Shown: piece by piece, positions 58,334 to 64,000 of the stretch
Layout of the letters: every line of letters starts with the position of its first letter
Numbering within the stretch: the stretch's first letter is position 1
The notes under the pieces: model-generated
Database searches by the model: none
What the model was told of the DNA's origin: nothing
What the model saw: the letters and a program-made list of their open reading frames with translations, nothing else
Position numbers and translations under genes: made by a program
Assembly: GCA_964471115.1 (NCBI GenBank)
Contig: CAYYFE010000012.1
Coordinates: forward strand, 1-64,000
Direction: 5' to 3'
Length of the DNA stretch: 64,000 nucleotides
Source: SYFT01 sp964471115
Lineage (GTDB): Bacteria; Acidobacteriota; Vicinamibacteria; Vicinamibacterales; SCN-69-37

Positions 58334-60983
58334 CGCCGATACCCCACCAGACTGGACGACGCTGGTCCGCGCTCGTCTGGATGCGGCACGAATCGCCGGC
58401 CCCGGCCTCGACGACCTCGTGGATGAACTGGCCGCACACCTCGAGCGGGCACACCTGCAGGCGATCTCGCAGGGCGCCACGCCGGATGAAGCGTACGCCG
58501 CGGCCCGGACGGAACTGGCGGGCCTCGACACCGGTGCGTTGTCGCGCCGGGCGCGCGGGACCACTCGGGGCCCGCGACGCCGCTGGTCCGGGGTGGCGCA
58601 GGACCTGCGGTACGGGTTGCGCGCGCTTCGGACGCGTCCGGGCTTCACGGCGGCGGCCCTGCTCACCCTGGCGCTGGGCATCGGGGCCAACACGGCCATT
58701 TTCACCGTGGTCCATGCCGTCCTGATTCGCGATCTGCCCTACCGCGAGCCAGACCGGCTGGTCTACGTGTATGAAACCTTCAGGGACACGTTCGACCACG
58801 GCAGCGTCAACCCGTTTTCATTCGATTCCTGGCAGCGTGACACGACGGCGTTTTCGCACCTGGTGCCGTTTCGCTGGGCAGCCGCCACCCTGACCGGCGC
58901 CGGCGACGCGGACCGTGTGCAGACCGTGCGCGCGACCGCGGATTTCTTCGACACCCTTGGCGTCGCGCCACTGGCCGGCCGTGTGTTCCGCCCCGACGAA
59001 GCCGAGGCGGATGCAAGAGTCATCGTCGTGTCTTTTGCCGAATGGGCCGGACGATTCGGCGGTGACCCTGCGCTCGTCGGCCGCGCGATCACGCTCGACG
59101 ATGAACCGTGGACCGTGATTGGCATCATGCCGGCGTCGTTCCGATTCCCGGACCGCGCGCAGTACTGGCGGCCGTACCACCTGACGCCCGCGGCGCGACA
59201 GAACCGTACGGCGTGGTTTCTGGGTGTCATTGGACGCCTCGCGCCCGGCACGACGATCGCGCAGGCGCAACAACAACTCGACGCCGTCAGCGCGCGCCTG
59301 GCCGAGGAGTTTCCGCGCCAGCGCAAGGACCGCGGCGCGCGGGTGTTCGACATGCATGCCGACCTGACCTCGGGCGTCCGCAGCGGGCTGAACCTGCTGC
59401 AGGGCGTGGCGGGCATCGTGTTGCTCATTGCGTGCGCCAACCTGGCCAACCTGCAGGTCGCGCAAGCCAGCGGCCGGATCCGCGAACTCGCCGTGCGCGC
59501 GGCCATCGGCGCCCACCGGGCTCGGCTCGCCCGTCAGTTGCTCACCGAGAACCTGCTGCTCGCCCTGATCGGCGGCGGACTGGGCGTGCTGGCGGCAATG
59601 GGCGGTGTGCCGGCGCTGGTCGCGCTGGCGCCCGCCTCGATGCAACCCACCCTCGCCCAGGTGACGGTGTCGTCGACGACGTTGTGGTTTGCGTGTGGCC
59701 TGGCGACGCTGACCGGTGTGCTGTTCGGCATGGCACCGGCTCTCCTTTTTTCGCGGCCGAACCTCGTGGACACGTTGCGCACCGACGGACATGGCGCAAC
59801 TGGCGCGGCGCGGCGCAGTCATCAATGGCTGCGCTCGGGCCTGATCGCCGGCGAAGTCATGCTGGCGTTTGTCCTGCTAATCGGTGCCGCCCTGCTGGGC
59901 CGCAGCTTCGTGGACCTCACCGCACAGGACCCGGGCTTTCGAACCGAACGCCTGCTGACAGCGACGCTCCCGCTGCCGGCCCGTTACGCCTCACCGGAAT
60001 CGCGCGCGGGCTTCTGGGTGGCGCTTCGCGATCGGCTCTCGGCGATCCCCGCTGCCACAGCCGTGATGGCGTCGTCGGCCCTGCCGTTCTCCCGTTGGGA
60101 GTGGCAGACGGACTTCCAGCTCGAGGATGCCCCCGACCTCGACCACAACGGCGCCGGCATCAGGCACGTGTCGGCCGGATACTTCACCAGTCTTGGCGTC
60201 CCCATCACAGGCGGCCGCGATTTCACCGACGCCGACGGCCAGGGCAGCGAGCGCGTGGCCATCGTCAACGAAGCCTTTGCGGAGCGGTTCCTGGGCGGCG
60301 CGTCGGGTGTCGGGCAGCGTGTGCGACTGGACCGGCGTGCCGGGCAATGGCTCACCATCGTCGGCATTGCCGGCAACACACGACATGTCTCACTGAACGA
60401 ACAGCCCGACGTGCACATCTTCGTGCCGATGATGCAGGATCCGCCGTCCCTGCTCATCGTCGGTCTGCGCACGGCGGGCGCGCCCGAGTCGGTCGTGCCG
60501 CAGCTGCGCGAGGCGGTGCGCGCCATCGATGCCGGCGTCCCGCTGCAACAGGTGCGGACGATGGACGCGCTGATCGGCCGCACCGTGGAGGAGCGACGGT
60601 TCCACCTGTGGCTGCTCATCGCGTTTGCGGCGGTCGCCGGCGCGCTCACGGTGGTGGGCATTTATGGTGTGACGTCGTACGTCGTGGGACTGCGCGTGCG
60701 CGAGGTCGGAATTCGCATCGCGCTGGGCGCCTCCCCGCGGCAGGTCCGCTCCCTCGTGCTGGCGATGGGTCTGCGGCCGGTGGTGATTGGCCTGGTTGGC
60801 GGCGTCACGGCCGCGTGGTTCGCGGTTCGTGTCATCGAACACCAGCTGTTCGGAGTGCAGGCCCGTGACCCGTGGACGTTCGCCGTCGCGGCCGCCGCGT
60901 TTCTGGTGGTCTCGGCGCTGGCGTCGGTCGCGCCGGCACGGCGGGGGGCTCAGGTGGACCCACTGAGGGTCTTGCGAGGCTGA
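58326..60983 (+). CDS. ADOP-type MacB/FtsX-like permease with N-terminal extension
   Basis: An 885-residue permease. Residues 1 to ~90 form the acidic helical extension (DDLVDELAAHLERAHLQAISQGATPDEAYAAA), then two MacB_PCD/FtsX units (LLTLALGIGANTAIFTVVHAVL; LIACANLANLQVAQASGRIRELAVRAAIG; GVTSYVVGLRVREVGIRIALG) and the end RRGAQVDPLRVLRG. Start placed at the ATG within the PadR stop region (8-bp overlap), matching the 26511 gene. Coupled to its repressor. Confidence 0.9.
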   Translation: MRNADTPPDWTTLVRARLDAARIAGPGLDDLVDELAAHLERAHLQAISQGATPDEAYAAARTELAGLDTGALSRRARGTTRGPRRRWSGVAQDLRYGLRALRTRPGFTAAALLTLALGIGANTAIFTVVHAVLIRDLPYREPDRLVYVYETFRDTFDHGSVNPFSFDSWQRDTTAFSHLVPFRWAAATLTGAGDADRVQTVRATADFFDTLGVAPLAGRVFRPDEAEADARVIVVSFAEWAGRFGGDPALVGRAITLDDEPWTVIGIMPASFRFPDRAQYWRPYHLTPAARQNRTAWFLGVIGRLAPGTTIAQAQQQLDAVSARLAEEFPRQRKDRGARVFDMHADLTSGVRSGLNLLQGVAGIVLLIACANLANLQVAQASGRIRELAVRAAIGAHRARLARQLLTENLLLALIGGGLGVLAAMGGVPALVALAPASMQPTLAQVTVSSTTLWFACGLATLTGVLFGMAPALLFSRPNLVDTLRTDGHGATGAARRSHQWLRSGLIAGEVMLAFVLLIGAALLGRSFVDLTAQDPGFRTERLLTATLPLPARYASPESRAGFWVALRDRLSAIPAATAVMASSALPFSRWEWQTDFQLEDAPDLDHNGAGIRHVSAGYFTSLGVPITGGRDFTDADGQGSERVAIVNEAFAERFLGGASGVGQRVRLDRRAGQWLTIVGIAGNTRHVSLNEQPDVHIFVPMMQDPPSLLIVGLRTAGAPESVVPQLREAVRAIDAGVPLQQVRTMDALIGRTVEERRFHLWLLIAFAAVAGALTVVGIYGVTSYVVGLRVREVGIRIALGASPRQVRSLVLAMGLRPVVIGLVGGVTAAWFAVRVIEHQLFGVQARDPWTFAVAAAAFLVVSALASVAPARRGAQVDPLRVLRG

Positions 60984-61027
60984 CACGGACCGCCACCGGC
61001 CGCGCGGCGACGCGTTGCGGCCGCAGG

Positions 61028-61033
61028 TAGAAT
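61028..61033 (+). promoter_or_regulatory. -10-like box (TAGAAT) 6 nt before ATG
   Basis: TAGAAT, 6 nt, ATG at 61040. The stretch GGTAGAAT is identical to that before the gene at 29236. Confidence 0.55.
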
Positions 61034-61039
61034 CTCCGG

Positions 61040-61297
61040 ATGGCGATAGTGAAGACGCTGGGCGCGGCGATTCGACAGTTCCTCGAACACCCCGCCACCG
61101 GGGTGGTGGTGGGCATCGCGCTCGCCGCCTCGGGACTGGACGACTTGATGGAGGCCCTCGAAGCGGGCGACCGCGATCTGTCGGTGCACCACGGCATGCT
61201 GCTTTTTGGCGCCTTCAAGGTCCTCTCGGCCATGGGCGAAGCGCTGGAGCGCCTCACCAAGGTCTCCGAACGCCTCGGCACGAAGGACCGGCACTGA
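61040..61297 (+). CDS. Small hydrophobic protein, unknown function
   Basis: An 85-residue protein with one or two moderately hydrophobic helices (GVVVGIALAASGLDDLMEAL; MLLFGAFKVLSAMGEAL) and charged ends. I do not recognise it. It has a convincing leaderless promoter box and codon use like its neighbours, which supports it being real. It precedes copC by 20 nt, but copC has its own box. Confidence 0.6.
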   Translation: MAIVKTLGAAIRQFLEHPATGVVVGIALAASGLDDLMEALEAGDRDLSVHHGMLLFGAFKVLSAMGEALERLTKVSERLGTKDRH

Positions 61298-61305
61298 CGC
61301 TCGAC

Positions 61306-61311
61306 TAGACT
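61306..61311 (+). promoter_or_regulatory. -10-like box (TAGACT) 6 nt before copC
   Basis: TAGACT, 6 nt, ATG at 61318: leaderless pattern. Confidence 0.5.
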
Positions 61312-61317
61312 AAGAGG

Positions 61318-61707
61318 ATGCGCAACAGCAGATTCCTGGCGACGACGGTCCTGCTGGCGGCAGCCGTGGCGGGCCTGTCGGCCCATCTCAAGGTGGAGCG
61401 ATCGATGCCCGAGGCGGACTCGACCGTCACCGTGGCGCCCACCCAGTTGCGGCTGTGGTTCTCGCAGCAGCCGACCGTGCCGATCAGCAGCCTCACGCTG
61501 GAAGGCCCTGACGGAAAGGTGGCGACGGGCAAGGCCGTGGCGGGTCAGACCGACGGCAAGCTGGACCGCTCGCTGGTGGCGCCCGTCACGGGATCACTCG
61601 TGGCCGGCAAGTACACCGTGACCTGGCGGACGTCGGGGCCTGATGGGCACATTCAGACCGAATCGTTCACGTTCACGTTTGCACCGGCGCCGGGCGATCG
61701 GGACTAG
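61318..61707 (+). CDS. copC: CopC-domain periplasmic copper-binding protein
   Basis: A 129-residue protein with a signal peptide that would cleave at LSA before HLKVERSMPEAD, putting His23 at the mature N-terminus as required for the CopC Cu(II) site. The Asp/His partner motif PDGH lies near residue 110. Strands LRLWFSQQPTVPISSLTL and GKYTVTWRTSGPDGHIQTESFTF fit the beta-barrel fold. No Met-rich Cu(I) loop is seen. It is 6 nt upstream of copD, so the two likely act together in copper uptake or tolerance. Confidence 0.88.
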   Translation: MRNSRFLATTVLLAAAVAGLSAHLKVERSMPEADSTVTVAPTQLRLWFSQQPTVPISSLTLEGPDGKVATGKAVAGQTDGKLDRSLVAPVTGSLVAGKYTVTWRTSGPDGHIQTESFTFTFAPAPGDRD

Positions 61708-61713
61708 TCCGGC

Positions 61714-62595
61714 GTGCTGACGTTCGCGTGGTACGCGGCGATCCTGCTGTCGGTTGGCGCCGTGTCAGCCGGGCGCGCGTTCGCCGCGGTTCCACGTTTC
61801 CCCGCCCGCGTCACCGCGCTCGCGCTGCTGGCCATCACCACCCTCGGCCTGATGACGGCGGTGCGGCTGTGGTCGCAGACCTTCGACGCCTTCGGCGGTG
61901 ACCAGCCGCTCGAGTGGGCGCAGGCACAGGTCATCCTCTTTGAAACGCCCTGGGGCAGCGGCTGGCGCTGGCAGGCCGGCGCGACGATGGCGGTGATCGC
62001 CGCGATCGTGGCGTGGCGCGCGTCGTGGCACCGGTGGCCGCTGGCCGCGGTTGCCGTGTCGGCGGCGGCGTTCACCACGGCGCTGACGGGTCATGCCGTC
62101 GCGATGGAGGACCGTCAGTGGATGACGGTGCTCGCGCATGGATTACACGTGACCGCCGCCGGCTGGTGGCTGGGCGGACTGCTGGCGATTCAACTGGTGA
62201 CGATCGACCTGGACGTCGAGCGCGACGTGGCGGGACGCCAGTCGTTTGCGTCGATCATCGAACGGTTCTCACCCGTGGCGGTCGCCGCTGTGGGGGTGCT
62301 CGTGGCCTCGGGGCTGGTGGCGACGTGGCGTCACGTCATCGAGCCGGCGGGGGTTGCCGGATTCGCGAGTCCCTATGGCCTCACGCTGCTCTCGAAGATC
62401 GGCGCGTTTGCCGCCGCCGGACTGTGTGGCCTGTACAACTGGCGGGTGCTCACGCCTCAGATGTCGGGATCCGCGGAGGCCGCGCGCCAGTTGCGCCTGG
62501 TGGCGTGGCTGGAAGTCTCGCTGGGTCTGGCCGCGGTGGTGCTGACGGCGGTCCTGGGGACGATGTCGATGCCGGAGCCGCCGGGCGGACATTGA
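61714..62595 (+). CDS. copD: CopD-family copper resistance/import membrane protein
   Basis: A 293-residue protein with eight membrane helices. Family features include HGLHVTAAGWWLGGLLAIQL, FSPVAVAAVGVLVASGLVATW and YGLTLLSKIGAFAAAGLCGLYNWRVL. CopD is thought to move copper across the inner membrane with CopC. Start GTG, 6 nt after copC stop. Ends before a convergent MocR-type regulator gene. Confidence 0.88.
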   Translation: MLTFAWYAAILLSVGAVSAGRAFAAVPRFPARVTALALLAITTLGLMTAVRLWSQTFDAFGGDQPLEWAQAQVILFETPWGSGWRWQAGATMAVIAAIVAWRASWHRWPLAAVAVSAAAFTTALTGHAVAMEDRQWMTVLAHGLHVTAAGWWLGGLLAIQLVTIDLDVERDVAGRQSFASIIERFSPVAVAAVGVLVASGLVATWRHVIEPAGVAGFASPYGLTLLSKIGAFAAAGLCGLYNWRVLTPQMSGSAEAARQLRLVAWLEVSLGLAAVVLTAVLGTMSMPEPPGGH

Positions 62596-62612
62596 GTTTC
62601 AAGGCGCCGACT

Positions 62613-64000
62613 TCACGCCCACGCCTTTGCCAGTCGCGCGATGCCGTCGCGGATCTCGCGTTCGCGCAGGCCGCCGTACCCCAGAATCACGCCGGGACGG
62701 GACGAAGGCGCCGCGTAGAAGGACGACAGCGGCGTGACGGAAATACCTGCGCGGTGAGCCGCTTCAACGGCCGCGCGCTCGTTCGCGCCTGGGTTCAGCC
62801 ATAACACCACGGCCCGGCCGGCATCGGCGGGCTCGAGCGACGCGATGCCGCGCATCTCGGCGGCGACGGCCGCCTGCAGGGCCTCCAGACGCGCGCGATA
62901 GGCCGTGCGCACCCGGCGGATATGCCGGTCGAAGTGTCCCTCGTTGAGGAAGTCGGCCATGACGGCCTGCTCCAGGAGCGGCGACGTGTAGTCGATCACC
63001 TGCCGCATCGCGGCGCACGCCGGCACCAGTGACAACGGCGCGACGAGATACCCGAGCCGCAGCGCCGGGTACAGCAGTTTGGTGAACGTCCCGACGTGGA
63101 CGACCGAACCCACACGGTCGAGCGCCTGCAGCGCCGCCACCTGACGGGCGGCGTACCGGAACTCACTGTCGTAGTCGTCTTCGATGATCCACCGGCCCGC
63201 CTCGGCGGCGGCCCAGTCCAGCAGCTGACCGCGGCGCGCCTCGCTCATCACACCGCCCAGCGGCATCTGCCGCGCGGGGGTGACAAACGCCACGCGCGCA
63301 TCCGGCGCGGCGGCCACCGCCGTGTCCACGTTCAGCCCATCCGCATCAACTGGCACAGGCACGACGCGGGCGCCTGCCGCGGCAAAGGCCGCGCGCGCAC
63401 CGGGATAGCCGGGCTCTTCGAACCACACCGCTTCGCCGGGATTGAGCAACACCCGCGCGAGCAGGTCCAGGGCATGTTGCGCCCCCTGGGTGATCACGAT
63501 CTGATCGGCCGTACACGACAACCCGCGCGCGCGCCCCAGGTACGAGGCCACCGCCGCGCGCAGATCGATGAGGCCGCGCGGATCGCCATACCCGAGCGAT
63601 CGCGCGGAACTCCGTCGCCAGCGCCTGGCCAGCAGCCGGCCCCACACGTCGGTCGGAAACAGGTCGATGGCCGGCTGCCCCGTCGCAAACGGCCGCGGGC
63701 CGTCGGCAAACGTCTCGGCCAGCGCCATGGGGCGCGGCTCGGTGATCAACATCCGCGCGCGGTCCGACACCACCGCCGGCCGGCCGCGCAACACGGCGCC
63801 GCCGGATGTTCGCGGAGGTCGATGCTCCGTGGAGGCCGCCACCCGCGTGACACTGCCCAGCGTGGCTTCAAGCAGGCCTTCGGCGCGCAGATGTTCGTAG
63901 GCCAGCACCACCGTCGCGCGCGCCACCTTGAGGTCGGCGGCCAGACCACGCGTGGACGGCAGCGCGGCGCCGGGGACCAATCGCCCCTCTTCGATGGCGA
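62613..64000 (-). CDS. MocR/PdxR-type GntR regulator with aminotransferase domain (5' end outside window)
   Basis: The reading frame is open to the window edge, so the N-terminus is missing. The visible part starts within the GntR winged helix (LVPGAALPSTRGLAADLKVARATVVLAYEHLRAEGLL), followed by a type-I aminotransferase-like domain: ITQGAQHALDLLARVL, FEEPGYPGARAAFAAAGA, WIIEDDYDSEFRY and the PLP-Lys in HVGTFTKLLYPALRLGY. Such regulators sense pyridoxal phosphate or amino compounds. Converges with copD, 17 nt apart. Confidence 0.9.
   Translation of the reverse strand, partial: AIEEGRLVPGAALPSTRGLAADLKVARATVVLAYEHLRAEGLLEATLGSVTRVAASTEHRPPRTSGGAVLRGRPAVVSDRARMLITEPRPMALAETFADGPRPFATGQPAIDLFPTDVWGRLLARRWRRSSARSLGYGDPRGLIDLRAAVASYLGRARGLSCTADQIVITQGAQHALDLLARVLLNPGEAVWFEEPGYPGARAAFAAAGARVVPVPVDADGLNVDTAVAAAPDARVAFVTPARQMPLGGVMSEARRGQLLDWAAAEAGRWIIEDDYDSEFRYAARQVAALQALDRVGSVVHVGTFTKLLYPALRLGYLVAPLSLVPACAAMRQVIDYTSPLLEQAVMADFLNEGHFDRHIRRVRTAYRARLEALQAAVAAEMRGIASLEPADAGRAVVLWLNPGANERAAVEAAHRAGISVTPLSSFYAAPSSRPGVILGYGGLREREIRDGIARLAKAWA

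Overview
The window looks like a chromosome segment from a high-GC (roughly two-thirds G+C) Gram-negative bacterium, most probably an acidobacterium of the Vicinamibacteria (old subdivision 6) type. The pointers are five large MacB/FtsX-like permeases of the acidobacterial duplicated orphan permease (ADOP) type, three PadR regulators paired with three of them, a carboxypeptidase-regulatory-domain TonB receptor, lipid A/Kdo-type genes, and PD40 and PQQ propellers. This is inferred from gene content; no rRNA or other phylogenetic marker was compared. Coding density is very high, there is no gene-free stretch over 300 bases, and I saw no tRNA, rRNA, CRISPR array, transposase or phage gene.

Layout. 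1-11.5 kb: end of an S9 peptidase, a SnoaL-like/TrmO fusion, a TonB receptor with a LolA-like secreted partner, a two-component system, and an ABC exporter. 11.5-22.9 kb: a membrane hybrid kinase, parE, the 2-oxoglutarate dehydrogenase genes sucA-sucB followed by a PEGA protein, a DCC-family protein, a DUF3500 protein and a lipoprotein esterase. 22.9-29.2 kb: ADOP permeases, a PadR-ADOP pair and an unknown protein. 29.2-33.2 kb: a large membrane protein, a secreted protein with a C-terminal sorting-like tail, and waaA. 33.2-44.4 kb: a long minus-strand operon. 44.5-50.1 kb: parC, dam, a PqiA-like protein, a 204-bp palindromic element and a PQQ propeller with EF-hands. 50.2-61 kb: three more ADOPs, two PadRs, a PD40 propeller and dinB. 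61-64 kb: copC-copD and a truncated MocR-type regulator.

The most interesting part is 33194-43027. Twelve minus-strand genes are joined by start/stop overlaps (ATGA or GTGA, one longer). They encode a multi-pass protein that appears to be a tandem exosortase (two Cys-Arg-His sets, with the same 41-residue Cys-to-Arg spacing), a FabZ-like dehydratase, a 61-residue membrane protein, LpxB, a ketosynthase-like subunit with Cys replaced by Glu, an acyl carrier protein, an active ketosynthase, a DUF374 acyltransferase, a membrane protein, an LpxL-like acyltransferase, a FabL-like enoyl reductase and a GT4 glycosyltransferase. waaA lies convergent at the far end, and a secreted protein with an exosortase-substrate-like C-terminus is divergent from waaA. 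My hypothesis is that the operon makes a special acylated glycolipid, possibly the lipid to which the exosortase attaches its substrates.

Two other themes run through the window. Many genes start 5-7 nt after a TANNNT box with no Shine-Dalgarno sequence, which suggests widespread leaderless transcription and settles several start codons. Short tandem repeats (7-mers and 9-mers) occur between genes and inside the linkers of both SucA and SucB.
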